From Antedon mediterranea (lineage: Eukaryota > Echinodermata > Crinoidea > Comatulida > Antedonidae): a stretch of 64,000 bases of DNA. The translations under genes were made by a program, and so were the position numbers. The stretch spans positions 33,972,501-34,036,500 of the forward strand of contig NC_092672.1 of assembly GCF_964355755.1 (NCBI RefSeq), in the 5' to 3' direction. The notes beneath the pieces are model-generated. The model made no database searches and had not been told where the DNA came from. It saw nothing but the letters and a program-made list of their open reading frames with translations. Below, in pieces: positions 46,801 to 57,332 of the stretch (within the stretch, counting starts at the first letter, position 1; each line of letters begins with the position of its first letter).

Positions 46801-48617
46801 AACATAAAACTCCTAAAAAGTAGAAAGCCTTTTGCCATTAATTCTTCCCTGACTGACTACTGTATATCAAAATATTGAATACAATACTCTAGCATTTCTT
46901 CTTAACTAATAACCACCTCAGATTGACTTTCTTTTAAGTGATGAAGAAATTGTTGACGACATCAAAATGATCAATAAATCATATGTAAGTTGGTTATGAT
47001 TTTATTAACAGACAGAATAATTGACCCCCAAATTAAGCAACTGTACCAAACTCACTGAACCATTAAACTACAGTACCACTGCTATTTTTTATTTATTTTA
47101 TTTAATCTTTCTTTATTCTGAAATACACTTTCAATACAATGTACTGATTTCCAAAGTGGTTCAGTTCTTAACTACATAAATGTAAACAAAATACAGTATA
47201 TAAATGGACAAAAGAAAATATAAAATTAAACCTAAAATTATCAAAATCAAATTAACACAATTAAAGTAAGCACATTTAAAGGTAAAAACAGGAATAATTG
47301 AGATTTTTAAACAAGATAAAAGAAGTTTTAATCATTGAGCATTAATTAGATTTAGTTTTGAATTAAAATTAAAGTTTTGAAATTTGTGATTTGAAAGTTG
47401 ATACTGTCATATCATAAAGATCATTTTTTATTTTGTTATGTAGAAAGTTCCATAATTTTGTAGATCTGTAATTAAAAGTTCTTTTACCTTGAGTATTATT
47501 CCATTTAGGTATTATCAAAGTGTTGTTACTTTGACTTCGTTTACCTTTATTGTGACTCTCTTCAGTAAATATAAATTGAGTTGATAAATAGGATGGTGCA
47601 TGTCCAGTTAGGCACTTGAAAAGTAATATTAGAATATGTTCATTCCATTTGTCCTTTAGTGTACTCCAACCAAGTGAGTTTAGGATATCACTAAAAACAT
47701 ATCATTAAACCAACTATAGCGCCCTCTCTACTAAATAGAAAGCTTATAAGCCAATTTAAACAGATTCAGTAGGCGGAAAACCATGTGCTTCTACCACGTA
47801 GAATCTGTATCTATTCTGAACAGGTTTTCCGCTCAACCTCCCTTGCGCTACGCATTTTTTGTAAATGCTCATAAGAAATAAAAGATTCTAAATTGTTTTC
47901 TGCTTACCGTAGTCTGTGTAAATTGGCCTTCATACGCTATTAAATTATCTATTTCTACCTAAAGGGCAAGATTATAAGCAGTAAAAAGCCAATGTCGACG
48001 TCAAGTTCCGATGGTTTATCGGCGCCGAAGCATGATGTACGTATTGAAGAAAACAAACTTTTGTACGATAAACGTTGTTTCCATCGTAATCAATCCGTCT
48101 ACATAGAATCAAAAGATATGGGCAAGGTAGCGGCAGTGATCACAAGTATTGGTACTAATGAGGCAAGTTTAATTCATCAAAAGTTCTTATATATTCAAAA
48201 ATTTAAATGTACATATTCTAAAGCTCTGTCTAGACTATCAAACTTTATGTGACAAAAAAAATAATATGCCCATATATGGACATGATGTCATATCACTACA
48301 ATATTTGGGCACATCACATTTTTTTGTCAAATTAGTTTGATAGTGTAAACAGAGCTTTAAAGGTAGCAGTTCTTTTCACAAGATATACATAAATGTTGTA
48401 CATAAATGTCTTATTTTTGTCATGAGGAATAATCCCAACATTTGACAGGATTGGAACACAATTAAACCATGGTTTTCTCTCATACACCCTCAAATGTTAA
48501 ATTATTTATCCATTATTTCAGATCTGGGTGCGAAAAACGTCTGATAATCAGAAGATGCGAGTATATGTGTCGCATATGCAGAAAGGCAAATACAAGATTC
48601 GTAAACGTTCCACATGA
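43821..48617 (+). CDS. SUDS3: SUDS3 / Sds3, SIN3-HDAC corepressor subunit
   Basis: Scaffold and dimerisation subunit of the SIN3 histone deacetylase complex in the nucleus (family knowledge). Exons: 43821-43953, 44500-44566, 44818-44965, 45560-45619, 46106-46202, 46432-46527, 46917-46984, 47965-48162, 48522-48617, giving 320 residues (human 328). Landmarks are an acidic N-terminus, DTEDASETD, a coiled coil from ~KDKLALLKK to DFDRQIMEL, then [30 protein letters not shown], and the C-terminal ESKDMGK and IWVRKTSD blocks. The intron after 46527 is AT-AC (U12) and the intron after 48162 starts GC. Introns carry a LINE fragment and three MITEs. Exon 1 has a consensus GTGAGT donor. It converges with THOC5. 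Confidence 0.96.
46528..46916 (+). other. U12-type AT-AC intron of SUDS3
   Basis: The intron starts ATATCCTTT (exact minor-class AT-AC donor at 46528-46536). It has branch-like TTCTTAAC at 46898-46905 and ends CCAC at 46913-46916, about 11 bases after the branch A. No GT donor nearby preserves the frame. This junction gives KRRKQTP-SQIDFLL, matching the family's length and spelling. An alternative end at 46913 adds one in-frame proline codon. Confidence 0.9.
46726..46855 (-). mobile_element. MITE-C copy inside the SUDS3 AT-AC intron
   Basis: Inverted relative to the other two copies, with shared interior (ATCTGATAACA, CTCCTAAAAAGTAG). Its left end reads TTTCAGTTAGAG, which mimics a 3' splice site. 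Confidence 0.65.
47085..47700 (-). mobile_element. LINE 3' fragment in a SUDS3 intron
   Basis: On the minus strand 47699-47369 is open and encodes a LINE C-terminus ([27 protein letters not shown]) ending in TAA. An A/T-rich 3' UTR and A-rich tail follow, reaching about 47085. The element is 5'-truncated, and the reading frame is intact over the ~110 remaining codons. It is antisense to SUDS3. Confidence 0.8.
47747..47931. mobile_element. MITE-I, 185 bp, next to SUDS3 exon 8
   Basis: AAGCCAATTTAAACAGATTC and the right end AGTCTGTGTAAATTGGCCTT are inverted, and GGCGGAAAACC/GGTTTTCCGC form an inner pair. It ends 33 bases before the exon at 47965. Confidence 0.7.
48163..48521 (+). other. GC-AG intron of SUDS3
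   Basis: The exon ends AATGAG and the intron begins GCAAGT, the classic GC donor context. The acceptor TTTCAG precedes ATCTGGGTG. The joined peptide GTNE-IWVRK is the conserved family sequence, and no GT alternative is in frame. A complete MITE-A copy lies inside at 48219-48360. Confidence 0.85.
48219..48360 (+). mobile_element. MITE-A copy, complete, in the GC-AG intron of SUDS3
   Basis: TAAAGCTCTGTCTAGACTAT to GTGTAAACAGAGCTTTAA, 142 bp. Confidence 0.88.
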
Positions 48618-48930
48618 CCGCTTTCAAATGAATGTAAAGTGTAAATAAACTGTTTTAATTGGCCACAAAGGTTTTGATCGTTGTAGGGTAGAAACATGGA
48701 AGGGGATTCCCGAAATGGAATACACCATTTGGACAAGAGGGGGGTTTTTAACTATCTTGTTTATTATGTAGAGTTACCACAATGAATTCATGAAGGATAG
48801 TTTTTTTACATTAAATGTTTGTTTAAATTAAGTTCAATGACACAATATTTTTCTAGATAACTGATATATAACAACAAAAATGTATCAATTGACAAAATCA
48901 ATATTTAATACTTTTATATAGCCAAGCCTA

Positions 48931-49122
48931 CAGCGGCGTAACGCAGAGGCCCAACACCCCTGGTTTATGAACCCCAAGTGACCCTCTATTGGCATTGGGT
49001 GTTTTTAGCTATTTTCGACATATTTTAATGCATTTTTTCATCTGAACACTGCTCAGGGGCTCCCATAAGTTTCAGGGCCCCTGGGTTTAGCCAGTGAGTG
49101 TTCATAACCGTTACGCCAGTGC
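48931..49122. mobile_element. MITE-J, ~190 bp, downstream of SUDS3
   Basis: Ends GGCGTAACG and CGTTACGCC. Interior AGGCCCAACACCCCTGG faces CAGGGCCCCTGG. It may lie in the SUDS3 3' UTR or just beyond it. Confidence 0.6.
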
Positions 49123-49477
49123 AAGCTTATATAAAATGTATTTTAAAGTATATCTGTGCCAGTATGCTATTATGCACAAGTTCAAACATACAGACCACTA
49201 TTTTGAAAGCAAAACATATTTCAGTTATCTTTTCATTTCATGGTGCGTTAAGTTGTGCTGTTCCACTTAATTCCATACTTTAAAAACACAAAGTTTTAAA
49301 GAGACAAAGTTTTAAAGAGAATGTAAAACATAATGTATTGCATCCAACATTTGAATATTGTGTCGCTAGAAAATAAAATATTTATGTAATAATACTACAC
49401 TAGTAGTTGTGATTGTGGTTTCTTTATTAGTTTTCTTGGTAACTTGTCGAAATGTGATGTATGTAATCAATTATTGT

Positions 49478-49640
49478 GTAGCTTTATTAACTTGCTTGCT
49501 TTCCAATCCAAGGTCCAGGGTTCGATCTTGACCTAGTGCCAGGATTGTAACTCATGTCTCTTTCACCTCCGTCCTTAATCCTCAAATGAAACTTAGTTTA
49601 TAAGCACGATAAATAAGAAAATAGTTTATCCATCCTGTAA
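49478..49640 (+). mobile_element. Possible tRNA-derived SINE
   Basis: GGTCCAGGGTTCGATCTTGACC resembles a tRNA T-arm (B box GGTTCGATC), preceded by a weak A-box-like stretch and followed by a non-tRNA body. There is no acceptor-stem pairing, so it is not a functional tRNA gene. Confidence 0.35.
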
Positions 49641-50009
49641 TTGGCGAGTTTGTGCTCGCTGTTAGATGCCTATGAAAAGTGTTTGGCCAGACGAATGATG
49701 CAGTCTAATATTAGCATGTTGGTGGGCAGGACAACCAGTTTGGTATATTAAACCTGTATGTTTATTTTGTGCGGGTTGTTATGTAATCAAGGTAAATATG
49801 ATATTTCTATGCCTTTCTGTTCATTTTATATTGTGTATAATACATACATATATCGTGAATTTTAAATTATAGAAACTTATAACTACTGTCATTGCAATAT
49901 TTCACAAACAATAAAATAGCGGCATAGACACATCACAGCTTTCAATTATAAAGCAGTCAGAAGCTGGAGTTCTTGAAACAACATGTTCTCTTTGTTTATT
50001 TCAACCAGA

Positions 50010-53000
50010 TCATGTGCGGAAGGTAAAGTAACCAAACTGATTCTTGTAATTAAAAGGCTTTTGACGATCTTTTCCCCTGAAAAAGAATAAAATGCTTTTT
50101 AAATTTAATAAAAGTGATGTTTTGTTTTATTAATAGACTGCTTAGACTAAATATATAATTAAATTTTGGGATTGATCATGTTAACCTTCATGTTAAATTT
50201 GGTTTTACAGTAACAAAATACAAAGCTCTGTCTATGTTTAGTATGAATTCCAGCATACGGATTGATGCCATTCAGAACTTGGGTAAAGTTCTGTCTACAC
50301 TATCAAACTTTATGTGACAAGAAAATGTGATGTGCCCATATAGGGACACGATGATGTCATATCACTACATATTTGGGCATGTCACACTTTTTTGTTTGAT
50401 AGTGTACACAGAGCTTTACACCATGTTTGAACAATTTTTGTTTATTACCTTGACAGTCTAGGAAACATCTTCTCCTTGGCAAATTCAATCGGTCCTTCTC
50501 TACCCTTGGCTGCAGATTCAGTCTCCACATAAACATCTAAACACATCAAGAGACGCTGCAGCTGATTGGATAGAATATGATCACATGATTTTTCTACAGC
50601 AAATTCCTTGTAGAATACATTGACCTCACTCTCCATATCCTAAAAAATAATTTTGTGATTATAATCATTATCTCATTAAGTTTAATGCTAGCATTTAGCT
50701 TAGCTTTAAAAAATAAAGTGAAGAGAAATATTTTAATAATCTACATACCCTGATAGCATTATTATTTCCAGCGTAATGCTCTCCTTTCCAAGACAAATTC
50801 AGGACAAAATAGGGCACTTTTATTGGATAGTCTAGGCCTAGGATGACAGCAGCCTTCAACCTAGCTGAACCTTGTTCAATTATAGCCATAAAGAACATGT
50901 TTAACTCCTTTGGTGCAATCTTTTCATTCACATCTTGGGTAAATGGTAGGGCTTGGAAATCTTCAGATGTTATTAACTTCCACGAGACAAGTTTAGATGA
51001 TATTTTAGCTGGGAATAGTGACTGGCAACTGCTGGGTACTGTGATGTTACGGCGCTCTAAACAAAAAGAAACCAATTTAGTTAAAATCTAATTATTTTAA
51101 TAAAAAAAGGCATGGCTCATAGAAATATAAAGCTCTGTCTACACTATCAAACTTTATGTGAAAACAAAATGTGATGTGCCCATGATGATGTCATATCACT
51201 AGGCAAGGATTGACCCCGGACATTGGGATTGGAAGGCAAGCATAAGGTACAGTTTCACTACTCAAATTACAAGAAACAAACCTACCAAGGGCTGCAAGTT
51301 GTTTGTTCAGTGCTAGCCTAGCAGCAATCCTTCTCTTTATGGCGTTGATGGTGGATTCTATGTGGCTTACGCTGATTGATGACGCTGGTTTAACATCATT
51401 TCTTTCGCCATCAGTTTCCAGGAAATCAAGACCACAAAGATGTTGCACCCAACGATATGGATGCCCAATGACACTGATGAATGAACTCAATGAATTTAAT
51501 CTGCAATAAATGTAAAGAAATGATATAATCATAAGATTAAATTGATTGATTGTTTATCAATTAAAGAAAACAGTCAATGGAAAAATGGCAAAAAGCTTCC
51601 TACTTTCTAGGAGTTTTATCAGATAATCTATATTGTTTTGAAAACTCTTATAACATGACCACAGTGCTGATTTTGCCATTGTTCCCCTAACTGAAAAGGG
51701 GAATTCCAGAAGAAGCAACCTGTGATAACAAGAAGCTTACATTATTAACTTACCCTAGTTTGTTTAATTGGTAATAGTTAGCAGGATTTGGTGATTCAGT
51801 ACCGTGGTCACCAGGAAATAGACCTTTCAGGAGTGTGTTGGTGCTCAGAATATCACTGAAAAGTAAAAAATAACAGAATATGTGTTAATATGATTAAATG
51901 CTGTAATGACTGAGATATAAGCCCATGGGGTTAAGTCTGGGTGAATGGGCTTAATCATGAGATCTAAAATGCAGTGAGTTTGTGTAATATCAAAATGGAT
52001 CACTTGCATGCAAAGGAGTACATAACAAATGTGGTGTTGTTAGTCAATGAGTACCTTAATTAACTAACATCCATCGAACACCATCCTCATAAGGTACAAT
52101 ACAAGTACCAATCAAACACTCCACCAAAGAAGGGGTTCATGGATTGTACCATTTAACCAAGGCAATCTAACAGGATGCTGAGCTCTGGAGATCAAAGGGT
52201 TTATTTGTGGCTGCGACATGATCAGTCATCGCTCGCCACAGAGAATATGTATACAGTACTGTTGGTATTTGTCGCAGCCAGACATAAAAACAAAGGACTG
52301 TTACAATTTCCTATCTTGGAAAGGCAAGCTCATTGTCATGTTGCTAGATTTGCCTTGCATTAACCGAATGACATGAAAATAACTACAATTTTACCAGATT
52401 TTCCACTATGCGAATTTGTTCGCGCGAATCGAAAGCGTCCGGTCATACGAATGCGTATTCATGCTTCCATCTCACAAATCCCTCTCTACGCATGCGTATA
52501 AGCCGACGTTGTCGATTCGCTTGAACAAATTCTCTTAGTGTATATTCGGATTTAGTCTTGTACCTACTCTACAGTCGCAAGAAACCCATGTAACCCAAAC
52601 ATAGAAACTTACCTTGAATTTGAAGCATTTGTGCCACATTGCATGTTGATCATTACAGTTGTAATTTGCAGGACTGACAAATAACTAAATGTTAGGATTA
52701 ATGTAACGTCATCTGAAAACAAATGTATACAGTACGTTTTATTTTTTAAATATTTTTTTTTACTTATCCGTTTGTTTTTTTTCCCCGTTTATTTCCCGGA
52801 TGTATAATTTTTACCGTTTTAAATACTTTTATCGTTTTATACATTTTAATGTAAATACACAGTAATTCAGCTTCGGCTGCGATAGTGATATTGAATAAAA
52901 AAAAAGAAATCAGTCCAATATTTTGTTAAAAGTAATATTACTTTTTAGTAAGCTACATCTCTGCTATATATAAATTTATTAGGTAAGTCAAATGTTAGTC

Positions 53001-56000
53001 TAACCTTTACATTTAATCGTCATGACAACAGAAAGTGGATGTTTCCTTAATGTCTTCTGTCTCTTCTCTTCCATTACATTTCCAATTGTTTTTCTTCTTC
53101 TTTTCTGTTTTAGGAAAAACAAACAAATTGTTATTGTATTGTAAAGTAAAACAATATTTATGTTTGGTATCTCACCCTTTAAAGATGCCCCTCCTAAGTG
53201 AAGGATGTTGTCAAAATACTCCTATAGATCAAATGGGATTTAAATGATTTTTGTAAATAAAACATTATACGTACAGATTTGGATAATTCCTCATTGTCAG
53301 AATCACTGTCTGAATCTAAATCAGGAGTAGCAGTCTCGTCAGAAAGTGCACTTTCTTTGTCGCCTTCAATCTTTAATGAAATATTTTCATCTAAAAAGAA
53401 ATAATACAAAATGTGTAAAGCTCTGTCTACCCTATCAAACTTTATGTGACAAAAAATGTGACGTGCACATATATGGACATGGTGATGTCATATCCCTACC
53501 ATATTTAAGCTTATCACTACCATATTTGGGCACATCAAACTTTTTTTTCAAACTAGTTTGATAGTGTAGACAGAGCTTTAGATGGTATAATTATCAGAAA
53601 AAAGGGGTTTGTTAATAATATTAGTTATTTGAGTTATGTAGTTGTATAGATAATCTACAGTATATATTGTTAGGATATTGAATATAATAGTGTTTGTAGT
53701 ATTTGGTATGTGTTATACAACAAATTTCTAATGATATTTTTTTTAAAGGCGATAAATGCTACAAAAGCAGAACATTCATATTGTTGCATGTTTAAAGTTC
53801 TTACCACATGCTTCATGATAAGCATTAGCCTGTACATACAAAATATACAAAGGTCTTGGTAGAAGCTTAGCCATCTGATGCTGTGATCGTATTGACTCCA
53901 ATGGCATTGACAAGTACTCCTGCACTGGCAATGTTGACTGAAATAATAATAAATATTGCACTTGTTTAATATCCTACTAATATTGTACTTGGTTAAAGAT
54001 GTATTGTCCTCTAAAAAAAAAATTTTTTTAATTTTTGTTGTTGAATATGTCATTTTAATGTCACATAATAGTTATTCACTTTGAACAAAAATTTCAATGG
54101 AAAAAAAATTATTTACCTGAAAAAACTAATTTAAAGCAAAAAAATGGTCACATTGGCAATGAGTTTTTGGTTGAATTTGACAATTTATTTTGTCATTTTA
54201 GATGAGAAAACATTTTAGTCTGATTTTAATGTTTTTAGGACAATGTATCTTTAATAAAAGATGACAGTATTAAATTACACTGGCCCACTTGAGACACACA
54301 CCTGGACCACGACAGGAATAAATAGCTAGCACAAAATAGTAGAACAAATAAGGTAGTGATATGACATCATCATGTCCATATATGTGCACATCACATTTTT
54401 TTGTCACATAAAGTTTGATAGTGTAGACAGGAGCTTTAAACATTTTACTGCATTACAAATGCAAACACTAAAGAATGATGTTACCTGTAAAATAGTATCC
54501 AGCATTGGCTGTAGGCTCTCAAGATATTCTTTCTTTTGTTCAATTTCTTTTACTATTTCATTCTTCTTTTCCTGAAATTCTTTGAATTTCTCAGACAAAC
54601 TGATAAAAAGCAGGAAAATAAGTATCAGTTACAAATGGATGTACTAGGGTGTTGTACTAGGGTGTGCCCAACTTAATTTTCGGTAATTGGGTGTGTTTCC
54701 CTAATTTTTATATCTTAATTAAACCATTATATTTTAGATATTTTAATAACATATTTTATTTGTTTTTTATATAATTTCTTCTTGTAGGAGGAATACAGTA
54801 AATGTTCTGAATCTTGAATATTAGTGTTTTAACAGATTGTGACTTGGCAATGTTCTTCTTTCTTTGGCAAAATACCTCTTTCTTTGTTGTAATTCCCAAT
54901 CCAATCTGGCAAGTCTTTGGGAATGGATATCCGCTTTAGTGATATTTGGGTTTGAAACTTCTTTTGGGGCTTCGTGATAAAAATCATCCACATCTACTAG
55001 TTCAATATCTTCATCTGTTGATCTGAAAAAAACCCAAAACATTTTTTTTTATTATAGAAATGATAAACTATTGTTTTTCACACAAAGATACTTTGACATG
55101 AAATTATTCTAGTGGGTTTATACTCAGCCTGGGTGGGGTTACATCAGAAAAGGACAGTAGTAAATATTACCCTTTTATATGATATATTTTTTATTGTTGT
55201 ATCTACAGTAGAATCCTCATTATTTTTTTTTTATTTATTTATTTATTCAATTTCTGCCATATACATAACAAAGAAGACAAAACAATTATAAAAGGAGGCA
55301 CGGAAAGACCAAACAGGTGCTAAACACCTATGCTAGTTGGTCAACCTGGATACCTTAAGGAAAAAACAAAATGTCTCCTTAATATGGGTGTACCTGAATA
55401 GGGGATTCTCGCAGTGTTAAAACCTATATTGGCCCTTGTTGGTTTCACAGGAAAGTGTCGTCTATAGGGAGTATCAGCTCTGTCACACTATCGAACTAGT
55501 CTGACAAAAAAAAGTGTGATGTGTCCAAAGGGATGGTAGTTCATCATATGGCATCATCATGTCCATATATGGGCACATCACATTTTTTGTCGCATAAAGT
55601 TTGATAGTGTAGACAGAGCTTAAGATATAAAGCTTGTGTTGTCTTACTTAAACTCCAAACACTTTGTAATCTCCTTCTGAAGGTGCATGACTTCATACAG
55701 AAGGTTCTGTAGTTGCAGATGAAGGACATCAACTTTCTCTTTGGCCTCCTCCGTCGAATCTCGTGCCTTTTTGTTGTGAATATGAGCTAAGCGGTTCAAC
55801 TTCTTCATGGCAATGAAATGTAAAACAGCCTCCATTCGTTTCTCAGTTATCTTTTCTGTTACCTATCAAAAAAATTGCATCCGTTAATGTTAATCTGTTG
55901 TTTTTTTAGGTTTATATCTAGAAGTCAAAATAGGAACTTTGAACTTAATAATCTTAAATGCTTGAAAGAATCATTTTACTGCTTTGTGTACATACAAGAT

Positions 56001-56799
56001 GCAATGATATAGTTTGTTGAAATAAGTGTATATGATTGGACAATTTATGGAAGTGTGCATATCTGTGCACTGTGTTTAATCAAGGAAGATTAATTTACTC
56101 TTCTCTGATTTAATTTAATCAAAACAAAAAAGTTAAGTTGTTTTGAAAGTTTCTATTTTTTTTTTATTAAAAGAACCCAATTTACATTTGCAGAGCTACC
56201 AGTTTTCATTTCATATATGTCTTTCATGATATTGCGAAGTTCCTGACAGTTTGATTGAAAGAATTCCAAGTCTTTTTGTGGATCACGCAGTTCAACTTCC
56301 ACTTCCTCATGATGTACCTGAAAAAATATAGAATGACACTCTCTGTTTGTTAAAATAATATAGATAATAAATAGGCCTACTACTAGACACGTACTACTTG
56401 GCCTAGTACTTCTACTACTAATATTTAAATCAAATAAAACACAACTATTATAGATAGTAAGTATTACTATTAATCTTGTTTTTTGTTTTGTATGCTGATT
56501 CAGGGCCTAGGCCTAAGCTGATTAGGCTTACTATAAAAAAAAGAGCTAGGCCTAGCTAGCCTATTTATGATACTGTACTTCGAGTCTAGACTGGTAGAGG
56601 CCAGCTAAAGCTAGCGCGCCTGTATCTCATCAACTCGCTAGTCTACTGCTGCTGCTGCTTGGCTTACCTGTTGTTTTGTTTGATCACTTGAGGTTGAACG
56701 CTTAATTTTCTTGGATTCTTTTGAAGAACCAGAAATAACGACGGATCTAGTACTTTCACTACTCGCTTCTACAATTCTCCTTTTCTTTTTTTCAGACAT
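50010..56799 (-). CDS. THOC5: THOC5 (FMIP), THO/TREX mRNA-export subunit
   Basis: Subunit of the THO part of TREX, coupling transcription to nuclear mRNA export (family knowledge). Exons on the minus strand: 56799-56668, 56317-56186, 55862-55648, 55022-54876, 54599-54485, 53937-53805, 53390-53275, 53104-53005, 52712-52613, 51855-51754, 51500-51286, 51056-50749, 50639-50449, 50076-50010, joining in frame to 690 residues (human 683). Landmarks are a basic N-terminus [55 protein letters not shown] (the most conserved block), [23 protein letters not shown], a D/S-rich acidic stretch, HPLS, FPGDHG, NQLQRLL and the tail [10 protein letters not shown]. The start is the first ATG of the exon. Several introns carry MITE-A copies. 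Confidence 0.96.
50284..50418 (+). mobile_element. MITE-A copy, complete
   Basis: TAAAGTTCTGTCTACACTAT to GTGTACACAGAGCTTTA, in the last THOC5 intron, ending 31 bases from an exon. A 14-bp terminal scrap lies at 50222. Confidence 0.85.
51128..51200 (+). mobile_element. MITE-A copy, left half
   Basis: TAAAGCTCTGTCTACACTAT to GATGATGTCATATCACTA, then unrelated sequence. Confidence 0.78.
51571..51693 (+). mobile_element. MITE-C copy in a THOC5 intron
   Basis: Closely similar to 1985-2105 (CTTCCTACTTTCTAGGAGT, TTATCAGATAATCTATATTG). Ends in CCCCTAACTG and is flanked by AAAA on both sides. Confidence 0.7.
52020..52360 (+). repeat. Dispersed repeat shared with 11.95-12.95 kb
   Basis: Contains GTGGTGTTGTTAGTCAATGA and GGTATTTGTCGCAGCCAGAC, both found in diverged form in the ABCB introns. 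Confidence 0.55.
52404..52540. mobile_element. MITE-F, 137 bp, CpG-rich foldback
   Basis: CACTATGCGAATTTGTTCGC on the left mirrors GAACAAATTCTCTTAGTG on the right, with CGCGAATCG/CGATTCGC inside. CpG density is far above the flanks. In a THOC5 intron. Confidence 0.8.
53416..53580 (+). mobile_element. MITE-A copy, complete (165 bp)
   Basis: Both ends are present, with one extra 21-bp interior unit, so it is an intermediate towards the amplified copies. It begins 26 bases from a THOC5 exon. Confidence 0.88.
53993..54254. mobile_element. MITE-B copy, 262 bp
   Basis: Ends TTAAAGATGTATTGTCC and GGACAATGTATCTTTAA match the foldback termini. Interior TTTGGTTGAATTTGACAATT is shared with the foldback right arm. 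In a THOC5 intron. Confidence 0.8.
54352..54438 (+). mobile_element. MITE-A copy, right half
   Basis: GGTAGTGATATGACATCATC to GTGTAGACAGGAGCTTTAA, 46 bases from a THOC5 exon. Confidence 0.8.
55218..55350 (-). mobile_element. Possible LINE 3' end with AAAT tail
   Basis: On the minus strand a moderately GC-rich segment ends in repeated AAAT (plus-strand TTTA repeats at 55218-55245), as CR1-like LINE 3' ends do. No coding part is retained. It lies in a THOC5 intron. Confidence 0.35.
55474..55622 (+). mobile_element. MITE-A copy, complete (~149 bp)
   Basis: TCAGCTCTGTCACACTATCG to GTGTAGACAGAGCTTAA, ending 25 bases before a THOC5 exon. Confidence 0.85.
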
Positions 56800-57173
56800 T
56801 TTCGCCTTTTTACCCACCAAAAAGAAGCAGCAACGGCCGGTTGTTAAAATAAAAGAAATTGAACGTTATGCATGAGTGAGTAAACCACGTTCTTCAATAC
56901 TGCCCTCTCTGGAGGGACATTTTTTTCATCCAGGCTGAGCTATATATCCAATACCAAATTGGCGAGTAAATCATGTTTTACTTTAAATTAAATTTATACG
57001 CTCTTCCACAAGGTCAATTGTTAGTTATACATACAGACTATATTAAAACAATGATTTTGAACACGTAGGGCATTTCTTTGAATTCTTTCCTATTGTCGTT
57101 TTGTGGTAATTTACAGCTTTTTATATGTTTAACAAACGTACATAATCAATTGCGTCTGCATCATGCTAGACTA

Positions 57174-57194
57174 CAACTTCCGGTAGTGACGTAA
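57174..57194. promoter_or_regulatory. ETS-like and CRE-like pair upstream of THOC5
   Basis: ACTTCCGG (ETS-type, reverse of CCGGAAGT) is followed at once by TGACGTAA at about 57187-57194, some 380 bases upstream of the THOC5 ATG. This pairing is common in housekeeping promoters. The role is inferred. Confidence 0.3.
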
Positions 57195-57332
57195 TCAGCA
57201 TATTTTTGGTAATAAAACTTTTTCACTAAGCTAGGGAATCTTCTGATATCAATATTCATTAGACCGTACTTTAGTTAGCCAATCAAAATAAACGTATAAA
57301 CAATTTTGCGGCGATGTTGTTGAGGTAAAATA

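Noticed and set aside
49500-49540. tRNA gene at the GGTTCGATC box
   Set aside because: No acceptor or anticodon stem pairing around it; at best a SINE remnant.
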